Below the pieces are notes generated by a model. That model made no database searches. It was not told where the DNA came from and worked only from the letters and a program-made list of their open reading frames with translations. A DNA stretch of 36,758 nucleotides, from positions 1-36,758 of the forward strand of contig CALWOY010000033.1 in NCBI GenBank assembly GCA_944383255.1, read 5' to 3'. Every line of letters starts with the position of its first letter. Position 1 is the stretch's first letter. Source of the DNA: an uncultured Clostridia bacterium (lineage in GTDB: Bacteria; Bacillota; Clostridia; Christensenellales; UBA1242). The position numbers were made by a program, and so were the translations under genes. This document shows positions 9,633 through 17,804 of the stretch, in pieces.

Positions 9633-9661
9633 ATAATAATATATGTGCGATATAAAGTCAA
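9633..9661 (-). promoter_or_regulatory. Promoter of the YdjI/YdjG-like operon
   Basis: Minus strand TTGACT (9656-9661), 17-bp spacer, TATTAT (9633-9638), then AAGGAG before ATG 9604. Its -35 lies 18 bases from that of the divergent acyltransferase promoter. Confidence 0.7.
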
Positions 9662-9679
9662 ACATTTATTGGTTTGTGT

Positions 9680-9707
9680 TTGACAACTTGTTAAAATTTG
9701 ATATACT
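9680..9707 (+). promoter_or_regulatory. Promoter of the acyltransferase gene, probably leaderless
   Basis: TTGACA (9680-9685), 16-bp spacer, TATACT (9702-9707). The ATG is at 9717, so transcription should begin about 0-4 bases before it. There is no Shine-Dalgarno sequence. Confidence 0.7.
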
Positions 9708-9716
9708 TATATTACC

Positions 9717-10538
9717 ATGCAACAAATGATATTTCCAAAAGAAAAGATTGCGATAATGCCAGAGTTCCCTGATGGCATTGTTGTTGAAAATACCACAAAA
9801 AAACATAACAAACTTGTTGTTGATGATAAATATAAATATCAAAAAAATTGGTTTTTTAGAACTTTTCAATTTATTTTTTATCATTTTATCGCTCGTCCAA
9901 TATTTTTCTTATATGGAAAAATTGGACTTGGAATAAAAGTTTATGGCAAGAAAAAACTTAAAAACGTGAAAGGTGGCGCAATAACAATTTCAAATCACGT
10001 GCATTATGTTGACTTTATGATTGCAACAACTTTTGTAAAACGCTTCCGCCGTTCTCACATTGTGTCAAGAAAAGAAAATTTTGATGTGCCATATGTTGGC
10101 AAACTTATGTCCGCTTTTGGTGTTATGCCTCTTCCAGAAACTCCAAAGGCACATATGAACTTTTATCGACAAATAACTTGTTATTTAAAGAAAAATAGAT
10201 TTGTACATGTTTTCCCTGAAGGTAGTATGTGGCCATATTATAATCGCCTTAGACCTTTTAAAAGCGGTGCTTTCCACTTTGCATCAAAAAACAATGTGCC
10301 AGTTATTCCATACATATTGCTTTTTAGAAAAACCAAAGGACTAAGAAGACTTGTCAAAAAACGTCCAAAAATAAGCGTGTATATTTGTGATCCAATATAC
10401 CCCGACTTGTCACTAAACATTCGCGAAAGGAATGAAGATTTATGCAACCGTGCTCAAAAAGCGATGCAGGATATGCTAGATAAATATGGAAGTTACGAAT
10501 ATTACCATTATGTTACTAAAGAAAAATTTAAAGTATGA
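9717..10538 (+). CDS. PlsC-like 1-acyl-sn-glycerol-3-phosphate acyltransferase
   Basis: 273 residues. Acyltransferase motif I, H(X4)D, is NHVHYVD with His94 and Asp99; motif III is FPEGS (166-170); a hydrophobic stretch at about 47-72 likely anchors it to the inner leaflet. The family transfers an acyl chain to lysophosphatidic acid to make phosphatidic acid, the phospholipid precursor. The 40-residue N-terminal leader and the extended C-terminus (EYYHYVTKEKF) are unlike compact PlsC, so substrate is less certain than fold. It diverges from the YdjI-like operon and ends at a terminator shared with recF. Start lacks a ribosome site. Confidence 0.8.
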   Translation: MQQMIFPKEKIAIMPEFPDGIVVENTTKKHNKLVVDDKYKYQKNWFFRTFQFIFYHFIARPIFFLYGKIGLGIKVYGKKKLKNVKGGAITISNHVHYVDFMIATTFVKRFRRSHIVSRKENFDVPYVGKLMSAFGVMPLPETPKAHMNFYRQITCYLKKNRFVHVFPEGSMWPYYNRLRPFKSGAFHFASKNNVPVIPYILLFRKTKGLRRLVKKRPKISVYICDPIYPDLSLNIRERNEDLCNRAQKAMQDMLDKYGSYEYYHYVTKEKFKV

Positions 10539-10600
10539 ACAAAGAAAATGTAACGTAAGTCATGAAAAATGTTTTTGTCGCTCCGAAAATTCTTATAATA

Positions 10601-10640
10601 AAAAAATGGTGATTAGATTTTACTCCACTCACCATTTTTT
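10601..10640. terminator. Bidirectional terminator between acyltransferase and recF
   Basis: Stem AAAAAATGGTGA (10601-10612) / TCACCATTTTTT (10629-10640), 16-base loop. The loop contains the recF stop codon, so the recF reading frame runs into the terminator. Confidence 0.7.
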
Positions 10641-11689
10641 ATTTCTATCTTATTACATTTTATGTCGGGATAATTAAATGCTGTACAGGTTATAAATGTT
10701 TGCGTTCCCTGACAATATTCTAAAAGGCGTTTTTTTCTTGAGTCGTCAAGTTCGCTCAAAACATCATCGAGTAATAATACCGGCCTTGTATGTGTTATCT
10801 CTTCAATAATGCTAAGTTCAGCAAGTTTTAGCGAAAGTGCCGCAGTACGTTGTTGCCCTTGCGAACCATATGACCTTACATCAATATCATTTATTGTAAC
10901 CTTTATATCATCACGATGCACACCATAGGTTGTGTAACCAAGTGTAATGTCTTTTTCTAAATTGGTTTTTAGCTTATTTATTATTTCTTCTTTTGTATCT
11001 TCTTTTATGCCAACATATTCAACATGGAGGTCTTCTTTTCCATCGGTAATAAATTCGTGTGCTTTTTTTGCATATGGCAAAAGCGAAATTACAAAATTTT
11101 GCCTATATTTTTTTATTTTTTGCACATAATCAGCAAGTTGTTCATCCCAAATACTTATAATATTTTCAAGGTCATGGCGTGATATATTTTGTTTTAGTTG
11201 TTTGTTTCTATTTGCCAAAATTTCATTATAGCGTGAAAGTATATAAACATATTGTTTGGTTGTTTGCGAAATATCTATGTCCATAAATCGTCGTCTATCT
11301 TCTGGACTTTCTTTTATAAGTTTTAGTTCATCAGGTGCAAAGAAAACACCATTAAACTCACCAAGCAATCCGCTAAGCCTTTTAATAGGAATGCCGTCAA
11401 TTTTTACAGTTTTCTTTTCTTTTCTTGAAAAAATGATTTCTATTATACTTTTTCCAACATTTTTTTTAATAAAAACTTTTATTTTTGCAATATCGCTTTG
11501 CATATTTATGACTTCACGTTCTCTTGTTGCACGAAAACTTTTTCCGACAACACAAAAATAGATGGCTTCAAGTAAATTGGTTTTCCCCTGTGCGTTTTCT
11601 CCACAGACGACATTTAAGCCACTATCAAAACTTATGCTTGCACTTTTGTAATTGCGAAAGTTATAAAGTTCTATTTTTTCTAGTTCCAT
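10613..11689 (-). CDS. recF: DNA replication and repair protein RecF
   Basis: 358 residues, normal size. SMC-like ATPase: Walker A GENAQGKT (30-37), signature region YGSQGQQRTAALSLKLAEL and Walker B VLLLDDVLSELD in the last third. RecF with RecO/RecR loads RecA at gaps and stalled forks. The N-terminal LYNFRNYKS is typical. It overlaps the lepB gene by 10 bases and is the last gene of a four-gene overlapping operon. Its usual partners dnaN and gyrB are not adjacent; gyrB is 4 kb off on the same strand. Confidence 0.96.
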   Translation of the reverse strand: MELEKIELYNFRNYKSASISFDSGLNVVCGENAQGKTNLLEAIYFCVVGKSFRATREREVINMQSDIAKIKVFIKKNVGKSIIEIIFSRKEKKTVKIDGIPIKRLSGLLGEFNGVFFAPDELKLIKESPEDRRRFMDIDISQTTKQYVYILSRYNEILANRNKQLKQNISRHDLENIISIWDEQLADYVQKIKKYRQNFVISLLPYAKKAHEFITDGKEDLHVEYVGIKEDTKEEIINKLKTNLEKDITLGYTTYGVHRDDIKVTINDIDVRSYGSQGQQRTAALSLKLAELSIIEEITHTRPVLLLDDVLSELDDSRKKRLLEYCQGTQTFITCTAFNYPDIKCNKIEIKNGEWSKI

Positions 11690-12411
11690 TTATATATTCC
11701 TAGCATTTGCAGTATTACTTGCCAAATTCTGTTTGTGCCACCATAAATTATATACCTAACCTCCGCAACAATGTTTGAAACTTCTTGAGGACCATAATCA
11801 AAACAATCGTTTGAGTTTAGTCTATTATCACCCGCATAAAAAATTTGCCCTTCTTCTATATGAAGATATACATTACCCTCTGCATCTTTTAAAAATGTTT
11901 TATTATATTGGTCCCGAACATAAAAATCATGTTCATATAAATAACAGTATGATGTTTTATCAATCACATATTCTTCATCAACTTCAACAAACTCACCTTC
12001 ACCACCATACTGAATGTAAAGTGCATAATAGGTCTGGTCAGTATTTTCAACTGGACGAAATGTATTTTTAATCATCACATTGTCACCGCCAAGTGCGATA
12101 ACACGTTTTATAACTTGTCTATAACCGCTTGCCTGTGTGGCATCGGGATGATGAAAAATGATGACATCACCATAAGTTATATTTGATACATCATAAGTAG
12201 CATAAACATAATCAGTATTGAATCCACTTGCGTTTATGAGTGGTTGCATACTAGTTCCCGATATTGGATAGTACCCAAGCGAAACATTGCAATAAAACAT
12301 TACACCCACAAAAAAAGTAAGCACCAAAAATGCAACTAACAGTACAATAGAAGATATGGTGCCGATTAGATCTTTATTTTTTTTAGGTTCTACATATTTA
12401 GCGTATTTCAA
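11680..12411 (-). CDS. lepB: Type I signal peptidase
   Basis: 243 residues. One N-terminal membrane helix (about 17-40), then catalytic box B SGTSMQP with Ser54, box D VIKRVIALGGD with general base Lys102, and box E AGDNRLNSNDCFDYGP near residue 190-205. It cleaves signal peptides of exported proteins on the outer face of the membrane. Between D and E there is an insertion with many Tyr and acidic residues. It overlaps queH by 14 bases and recF by 10, so all are cotranslated. An ordinary family member in unusual company. Confidence 0.95.
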   Translation of the reverse strand: MKYAKYVEPKKNKDLIGTISSIVLLVAFLVLTFFVGVMFYCNVSLGYYPISGTSMQPLINASGFNTDYVYATYDVSNITYGDVIIFHHPDATQASGYRQVIKRVIALGGDNVMIKNTFRPVENTDQTYYALYIQYGGEGEFVEVDEEYVIDKTSYCYLYEHDFYVRDQYNKTFLKDAEGNVYLHIEEGQIFYAGDNRLNSNDCFDYGPQEVSNIVAEVRYIIYGGTNRIWQVILQMLGIYKWN

Positions 12412-13015
12412 AATCTCTCCTTAATGAAAACTTGCAACCGCAATAATTTTGTCTATACAAGTCTAATTGTTTTGAAAGTTCAATGCTTCTTTTGTAGCCA
12501 TCATGTTTTTTAAAATCTGAATATAAGAAAGGTATATTAAGTTGCTTAGAAATTTCTTCACCAATTTTATTTATTAATTGTTCATCTTTGTGCGAACTAA
12601 CAGTTAGCGTCGTTCCAAAATAATCATAACCATTTTGTTTTGCAAACTCGGCAGTTTTCTTAAGACGCAAATAAAAGCATTTTTCACAACGCTTGCCACC
12701 CTCTTTTTCTAGTTCAAGACCTTGAACTTTGGACAAATATTCTTCTTCGTTATATTCTAAATATTTTAAATTTACATTAAAATAACTTAAAACTTTATTT
12801 TGTGTTTCAAGACGCCTTATAAATTCTTCTTTTGGATAGATATTTGGATTATAATAAAACACAGTGACATCAAAGTATGGTTTAAGCCTTTCAATACATG
12901 TAGACGAACAAGGTCCGCAACAACTATGAAGCAATATTTTAGGTTTGTTTTTTAACCCACTTATTTGTTGTTGCATCAAAAGGTCATAATTTTGTTTACA
13001 AATTCCCGATTTCAT
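12398..13015 (-). CDS. queH: Epoxyqueuosine reductase QueH
   Basis: 205 residues, QueH/DUF208 family. Adjacent cysteines in HSCCGPCS (Cys32-Cys33), RCEKCFYLRL and the C-terminal QNYCGCKFS are the conserved clusters; QueH binds an Fe-S cluster plus a nearby metal and reduces epoxyqueuosine to queuosine in tRNA (His, Asp, Asn, Tyr), replacing cobalamin-dependent QueG. The N-terminus overlaps the upstream unknown gene by 20 bases. The tRNA-His(GTG) in this window is a natural substrate type. Confidence 0.93.
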   Translation of the reverse strand: MKSGICKQNYDLLMQQQISGLKNKPKILLHSCCGPCSSTCIERLKPYFDVTVFYYNPNIYPKEEFIRRLETQNKVLSYFNVNLKYLEYNEEEYLSKVQGLELEKEGGKRCEKCFYLRLKKTAEFAKQNGYDYFGTTLTVSSHKDEQLINKIGEEISKQLNIPFLYSDFKKHDGYKRSIELSKQLDLYRQNYCGCKFSLRRDFEIR

Positions 13016-13475
13016 CTAACATATAACCTATATCCTTATACTTTTTTGAAATTGCATCAAGTGCCAAATTCTTATCAGATTTATCAAGATAGGTGTGTAC
13101 ACAATAAATATTGCCATTATTATTAAAGAAAATATCAACCATACGAATATTTGGAGATTTTACAAGTCTTAGTACACTATAAAGCATATTCCCTTTATGT
13201 TCCCAATGTTCTGGGAAAGCACCATATTCATCTTGAAGTTTGATATCTAGTTGTAAGTCCTTATATTCAGCATCTAAATCATCAAGAAGCGACTTTTGCT
13301 TGCCATAATCATATATTGTAATTGTGTTTTCTGTCTCTAAAAAATTCCCAACTTTATAAGCACTAACCACTTTGGCTTGCGAATTTTTATCAAGCCCATA
13401 AACTGAATATAAAGATTTATCTATTTCTGTCCAACCTTGTTTAGGTTCGAAAACTTTCAAAAATTCTTTTTCCAT
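12996..13475 (-). CDS. Hypothetical cytoplasmic protein, first gene of the queH-lepB-recF operon
   Basis: 159 residues from the ATG at 13475, chosen because GGAGG sits 4 bases upstream; the ATG immediately before it (13478) is too close to the site, and the longer frame to 13523 would start in the promoter. It is polar and acidic with no signal peptide or membrane helix; pattern is alternating strands and helices (MLYSVLRLVKSPNIRMVDIFF, then LDKSDKNLALDAISKKYKDIGYML). No family recognised. It overlaps queH by 20 bases and is the promoter-proximal gene. Confidence 0.65.
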   Translation of the reverse strand: MEKEFLKVFEPKQGWTEIDKSLYSVYGLDKNSQAKVVSAYKVGNFLETENTITIYDYGKQKSLLDDLDAEYKDLQLDIKLQDEYGAFPEHWEHKGNMLYSVLRLVKSPNIRMVDIFFNNNGNIYCVHTYLDKSDKNLALDAISKKYKDIGYMLDEIGNL

Positions 13476-13494
13476 CATTCCTCCATATGTAGGA

Positions 13495-13523
13495 ATTATA
13501 CAACAAACTAGGCACAAATACAA
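13495..13523 (-). promoter_or_regulatory. Promoter of the unknown-queH-lepB-recF operon
   Basis: Minus strand TTGTAT (13518-13523), 17-bp spacer, TATAAT (13495-13500), about 20 bases before the start codon. Divergent from the CysK-like promoter. Confidence 0.75.
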
Positions 13524-13536
13524 GTAATTTAATAAT

Positions 13537-13566
13537 TTGACAAAATTTTAAATTTTGGCATAACAT
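13537..13566 (+). promoter_or_regulatory. Promoter of the CysK-like gene, probably leaderless
   Basis: TTGACA (13537-13542), 18-bp spacer, TAACAT (13561-13566), or CATAAC with 16 bp. The ATG is at 13574, so the start of transcription falls at or within about 3 bases of it. No Shine-Dalgarno sequence. Confidence 0.6.
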
Positions 13567-13573
13567 AAGTGAT

Positions 13574-14485
13574 ATGAAACACTATGAGTATTTAAAAAAT
13601 TTTGTTGGGAATACTCCAACTTTACATGTGAAAACCCTTTACAAAGGCAAGATAAGCCATATTTATGCAAAATGTGAGTGGTATAATTTTTCAGGCTCAG
13701 TCAAAGATCGTGCTGCACTTTTAATGTTAAAAGCGGCAAACCTTAAAAGTGGTGACGAAATTGTAGAAGTAACGAGCGGAAATATGGGGATTTCACTTGC
13801 AAGTCTTGGTGCTTTTTTAGGTTTAAAAGTTACAATTTTTATGCCAAAAAATATGAGTGATGAGCGTAAAAAACTTATAACACTTTATGGTGCAAAGTTG
13901 ATATTATGCAATGGCTTTAAAGATTGTTTTGAGCAAGCACAAAAATATGCAATAGAACATAATGCAACATACATTCGCCAATTTGAAAATCAAAATAATA
14001 AAATAGCACAAGAAAATATTGGGAAAGAAATTTTAAAAGTAATCATCCCAGATGCTTTTGTAAGTGGTGTAGGTACTGGCGGTACACTTTCTGGTGCGGG
14101 CGGATATTTAAAACAAAAAGGAGTGAAAATCATTGCCATAGACCCTGCTTCTGCATCAATTTTAACGCTTGGATATAGCAAAGGTGAACATAAAATTCAA
14201 GGATTATCCGATGGACTTATACCAAAACTATACGACGAAAGTATTGTGGATAAAATTATACCAATAACAGACGATGATGCAATTGCTATGGCACAAAAAT
14301 TAAATAATATGGGTATTCCTTGTGGCATTTCTGGTGGCGCAAACTTTTTAGGTTGTGTGCTCTCAGGTTATAACAATGTCGCCACGGTATTTGCTGATGA
14401 CAATAAAAAATATTTATCTACTGACCTTTCAAAGATAATTCATACCAAACTTATAGATGAAATATCTATTTCACTGCCAGATTAA
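13574..14485 (+). CDS. Cysteine synthase-family PLP enzyme
   Basis: 303 residues, type II PLP fold. Lys44 in SGSVKDRA forms the Schiff base; substrate loop TSGNMGIS (67-74); phosphate loop GTGGT (167-171); GISGGANFLG near 255. CysK-type enzymes make cysteine from O-acetylserine and sulfide. Differences from textbook CysK: Met71 replaces Thr in TSGNT, and the Lys neighbourhood CEWYNFSGSVKDR is divergent, so the acceptor may differ (cystathionine beta-synthase-like or other beta-replacement). No cysE nearby. The last 20 bases overlap the convergent YjbR-like gene. Confidence 0.8.
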   Translation: MKHYEYLKNFVGNTPTLHVKTLYKGKISHIYAKCEWYNFSGSVKDRAALLMLKAANLKSGDEIVEVTSGNMGISLASLGAFLGLKVTIFMPKNMSDERKKLITLYGAKLILCNGFKDCFEQAQKYAIEHNATYIRQFENQNNKIAQENIGKEILKVIIPDAFVSGVGTGGTLSGAGGYLKQKGVKIIAIDPASASILTLGYSKGEHKIQGLSDGLIPKLYDESIVDKIIPITDDDAIAMAQKLNNMGIPCGISGGANFLGCVLSGYNNVATVFADDNKKYLSTDLSKIIHTKLIDEISISLPD

Positions 14486-15140
14486 AACTATCATCTATTA
14501 GTGAATAAACAAAATTTATATCAACATCACTGTCAAGTAGCACGCTTATCCAATTTTTTTTGTTCACATGGTACGCTGGAAAAAATCTACTGTTATCAAT
14601 TAAATTTTTTGCATTACATGTTCGTAATACTATAACATCTTTATATTCATTATTATTTTTAAATATAGTTGAAAGTTTATGCAATTGTATATTAACTAAA
14701 ACCAAATACCATTTGCCCGTTTCCTTTCTCCTTACTATTGCATTATTTGAAAACTTGGGCCACAAAAATTCAAGTTTATCGCCATAACGATTGAATATAT
14801 ATTCAATTATATTTTTTGCTTTTTCACTTTTAAACACATCGTCGTCAAAACAATTTATAGAAATATCTTCCAAGACTTCAGAGTACGCTCTTCGAACATC
14901 TCCAACAAAACTACCCACATAATCTTGTGCAAGGTGTAAAGTATATTCTTCACCTGTTTCTATTTCTTTAATATGACCAATAACATCTTTTTCAGAAACA
15001 GAGATTTGTACTTCAAATTGGTTATTTAGTATCGATTTTTTATAGATGTACACATTATTATTTAGGACAAAGCCATATTTTTGTAGTTTTGTTATATTTG
15101 GTTTTTTGCGTTTAAAAACCTGTTCAATATATTTATCCAT
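14466..15140 (-). CDS. MmcQ/YjbR-family DNA-binding-like protein
   Basis: 224 residues. The C-terminal 115 residues fit the YjbR (DUF419) fold: a helix KNIIEYIFNRYGDKLEFLWP, then paired strands, WYLVLVNI, and the hallmark end FFPAYHVNKKNWISVLLDSDVD followed by a helix with LIDDSFNLA. The first 100 residues form a separate domain (charged strands, DVRRAYSEVLEDI helix) sometimes found in front of YjbR. The family is structurally like DNA-binding CyaY-type folds; its exact job is unknown. No ribosome site at ATG 15140; a weak TATGAT lies 11 bases upstream. Confidence 0.75.
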   Translation of the reverse strand: MDKYIEQVFKRKKPNITKLQKYGFVLNNNVYIYKKSILNNQFEVQISVSEKDVIGHIKEIETGEEYTLHLAQDYVGSFVGDVRRAYSEVLEDISINCFDDDVFKSEKAKNIIEYIFNRYGDKLEFLWPKFSNNAIVRRKETGKWYLVLVNIQLHKLSTIFKNNNEYKDVIVLRTCNAKNLIDNSRFFPAYHVNKKNWISVLLDSDVDINFVYSLIDDSFNLAVK

Positions 15141-15233
15141 AATTTTAAAGTATCATAAAATCATATAAAAACACAATAAAAATCAATATAAAATGATTTT
15201 ACAAACTTAAAAAATAGTGATAACTACAATAGT

Positions 15234-15734
15234 ATGCTTATGCTTTCGCACTTTAAAGGTCACGCAATGGCAGGTTTTGGCGGAGCACTTAAAAATATGA
15301 GCATTGGCGTTGCATCAAGGGATGGCAAGGCATGGATACACTCTTGGGGAAACACAACAGAGCCAGATAAACTTTGGGACTATGTTGAAAATCAAGATGC
15401 CTTTTTGGAAAGTATGGCAGAAGCGTGTGAAGGTGTTATTGACTACTTTAAACCAGAAAATATGGCATATATAAATGTTGCAAACAGACTTTCAATAGAT
15501 TGCGACTGCGATAGTAACCCACACGAGCCAGAAATGGCAGATATAGGGATATTTGCATCAGCCGACCCTGTTGCAGTTGACCAATGTTGTTATGACCAAA
15601 TTATAAACTCAACCGACAAAGGCAAGACCTCACTTGTAAATCGTATGCACGAAAAACATGCAATACACACTGTTGAAAGAGCACACGAACTTGGTCTTGG
15701 AAATCGTGAATACGAGATTATAAATGTTGACTAA
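15234..15734 (+). pseudogene. 5'-truncated DUF362-type Fe-S protein fragment
   Basis: 167 codons matching only the C-terminal half of DUF362 proteins: HFKGHAMAGFGGALKNMSIGVASRDGK and then the end region DIGIFASADPVAVDQCCYDQI. Complete members are roughly twice as long, with the N-terminal half and usually ferredoxin-like cysteines. In frame, the sequence is open back only to a stop near 15191, without homologous sequence, ribosome site or promoter, so the 5' half is missing. The rest is intact with no internal stop, so loss may be recent or the remnant may still be expressed. Confidence 0.7.
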
Positions 15735-15745
15735 AACTATTATAA

Positions 15746-16936
15746 CTACACAATTTCATATTGTGCAGATTTTGTAAGTTTTTTCATTGCTAAGTTTATT
15801 TCTTCCCTTGTTGCAAATGCTGAAAACCGTATATATCCTTCACCACATTTCCCAAAACCGCTACCAGGTACACAAACGATACCATAAGTATTCAGCAAAA
15901 AATTAAAGTACTGCCAAGATGTTTGTGTAGTAGGAATTTTTACCCATATATATGGTGAATTATTAGATGATACAAATTCAAAATTATTGTATTTTAAATA
16001 TTTTTCTAATATTTGGACATTAGTTTTATAATATTTTATATTTTTTTGACATATTTTTTCCCCTTCACTTGAAAGAACAAAAAGAGCACCTTTTTGAATA
16101 TGATATGGCACACCATTAAAAAATGTGCATTGATGCTTTAACCACATATTATTAATACTATTATTTTGTCTCATTAGTTCTTTTGGTACAATAGTGAACC
16201 CACATCTAAGATTAGTAAATCCTGCAGATTTTGAAAAACTAGAAACTTCAATCGCACATGTCTTTGCACCTTCAACCTCATAAATAGATTTTGGAGAATT
16301 GTCCTCAACAAAACTTTCATAGGCATTATCAAACAATATAATAGACTGAGTTTTGTTAGCAAAATCTACCCATGTTTTCAACTCATTATGGTTCAAAGTT
16401 ACACCTGTTGGATTGTTTGGAGAACATATATAAATTAAATAGCTACGATCTTCCATCAGTCCATAAGGCAACAGCTTATAATTATTTTGTTTTGTAAGTG
16501 GCAATAAAATAATATCATTGCCATAAAACTTATTGCTATTTAAATATGCTGGATATGTTGGATCTGCAATTACCGCCGTTAAATTATGAAATAAATTTAA
16601 AATATTTGTAACATCGCAACCCGCTCCATTACTTATAAAAATTTCGTCACATATAAATGATATACCTTTTAAAGCATATTTATTAACAATGGCATTTTTC
16701 AAAAAATCATATCCTGTTTCAGGTGGATAACCTTTAAAAGTTTTTTTATTGGTTTGCTCATATAATGCATTTGCCATTACTTCTATCAATTTTCTATTCA
16801 TTGCACACGTTACATCACCTATTCCAAGATTCAATATTCTTTTCTTGGGATATTTTTCTTTAAATTGTGCAACATTTTTATTTATTTTTGTAAACACATA
16901 ATCATCTTTCAGCAAATAACTCTCATTTATTTTCAT
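15746..16936 (-). CDS. dapL: LL-diaminopimelate aminotransferase
   Basis: 396 residues from ATG 16936; the alternative start at 16969 is upstream of GGAG, and DapL proteins begin MKINENYLL as here. Fold-type I aminotransferase: CSPNNPTG (171-178), Asp203 and Tyr206 for the cofactor, PLP-lysine Lys236 in SSFSKSAGFTNLRCGF, Arg near the C-terminus in GEGYIRFSAF. It converts tetrahydrodipicolinate straight to LL-diaminopimelate, bypassing the succinylase or acetylase steps. Its start overlaps the end of dapF by 14 bases, so the two final steps to meso-DAP are coupled. Very AT-rich codon use relative to gyrBA. Confidence 0.93.
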   Translation of the reverse strand: MKINESYLLKDDYVFTKINKNVAQFKEKYPKKRILNLGIGDVTCAMNRKLIEVMANALYEQTNKKTFKGYPPETGYDFLKNAIVNKYALKGISFICDEIFISNGAGCDVTNILNLFHNLTAVIADPTYPAYLNSNKFYGNDIILLPLTKQNNYKLLPYGLMEDRSYLIYICSPNNPTGVTLNHNELKTWVDFANKTQSIILFDNAYESFVEDNSPKSIYEVEGAKTCAIEVSSFSKSAGFTNLRCGFTIVPKELMRQNNSINNMWLKHQCTFFNGVPYHIQKGALFVLSSEGEKICQKNIKYYKTNVQILEKYLKYNNFEFVSSNNSPYIWVKIPTTQTSWQYFNFLLNTYGIVCVPGSGFGKCGEGYIRFSAFATREEINLAMKKLTKSAQYEIV

Positions 16937-17708
16937 AGAACACTCCATCAAAGATATATTTACATGCACCTCTCATTATTATATTCTCACCAACATCTAT
17001 ATCCAATTTCCCACCTGCTTGACTCACTACAACTTTGTCATCTGTTAATTTTTCTTTACTAGCAACAAAAGCGCTAGCGCAGGCACCACTTCCACATGCA
17101 AGTGTAAACCCACTCCCTCTTTCGCAAACCTTGATATTGAGAGTGTTATTCTTTACCGAAACCAAATCTACATTTATACCATTTCCAAAACAAGGCAAAT
17201 TTTGTATCACCTTACATAATTTAGGCACATCAAAATCAAAGTCCTTTACAAATGTCACGCAGTGTAAATTTCCAATATCAACAATATATAATTTGTATTT
17301 TTGACCTTTAAAAGTCAAAATTTTGGTATCAATAATTTTTGCTTTACCCATATTGACACTTACTATAACTAAGCCACCTTCCGTATTTTGAATTTGGCAA
17401 TACAATATTTTTTCTCCACTTTCGATACTTATGCTATCTTTAATTAGTTTTTTCGCTAAATAAAAAGCGACACATCTTGTGGCATTCCCACAAAGTGTAG
17501 CCGTGCTTGCATCATTATTATAAATTTTCATTTTTGCATCTGCGGTCTTTGAAGCACTTATAATTACAACACCATCGCCACCAACACCATAGTGACGGTC
17601 ACAAATCTTTTTTATTATCTTCTTGGAAATATTATTATTTTTTGAATTTAAATTATCAATAAAAATATAGTCATTTCCAACTCCATTCATTTTAAAAAAT
17701 TTTATCAT
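16923..17708 (-). CDS. dapF: Diaminopimelate epimerase
   Basis: 261 residues. N-terminus FFKMNGVGNDYIFID is classic DapF. Catalytic cysteines Cys73 (TLCGNATRC) and Cys205 (TLACGSGACAS), with Glu196-Arg197 in CERGSGFT contacting the substrate amino group. The enzyme converts LL- to meso-diaminopimelate for cell wall and lysine. Odd: the usual NADGSEAE before the first cysteine reads NNDASTAT, and GET before the second reads GFT. Linkage with dapL supports DAP as substrate. There is no Shine-Dalgarno site; TAATAT at 17719-17724 sits 10 bases before ATG, suggesting a very short leader. Confidence 0.88.
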   Translation of the reverse strand: MIKFFKMNGVGNDYIFIDNLNSKNNNISKKIIKKICDRHYGVGGDGVVIISASKTADAKMKIYNNDASTATLCGNATRCVAFYLAKKLIKDSISIESGEKILYCQIQNTEGGLVIVSVNMGKAKIIDTKILTFKGQKYKLYIVDIGNLHCVTFVKDFDFDVPKLCKVIQNLPCFGNGINVDLVSVKNNTLNIKVCERGSGFTLACGSGACASAFVASKEKLTDDKVVVSQAGGKLDIDVGENIIMRGACKYIFDGVFYENK

Positions 17709-17753
17709 AATATTATATATATTAAAAATGTTTAAAAATGTTGAAATTTGCTA

Positions 17754-17782
17754 TTGACTATTTACATTTTCTAAGTTAAAAT
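17754..17782 (+). promoter_or_regulatory. Promoter of the YitT-family gene
   Basis: TTGACT (17754-17759), 17-bp spacer, TAAAAT (17777-17782), 22 bases before ATG 17805, with GGTGA as a modest ribosome site. Confidence 0.75.
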
Positions 17783-17804
17783 CACTATCAGTATTGGTGA
17801 AACA

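Noticed and set aside
15151..15201. Inverted repeat TAAATCAT-like between the YjbR-like gene and the DUF362 fragment
   Set aside because: Arms are only 9 bases of A/T far apart with no GC core; expected by chance here.
17712..17717. TATAAT as -10 of dapF
   Set aside because: Only 3 bases separate it from the ATG, so transcription would start inside the coding region; TATA-rich sequence makes chance likely. The box at 17719-17724 is preferred.
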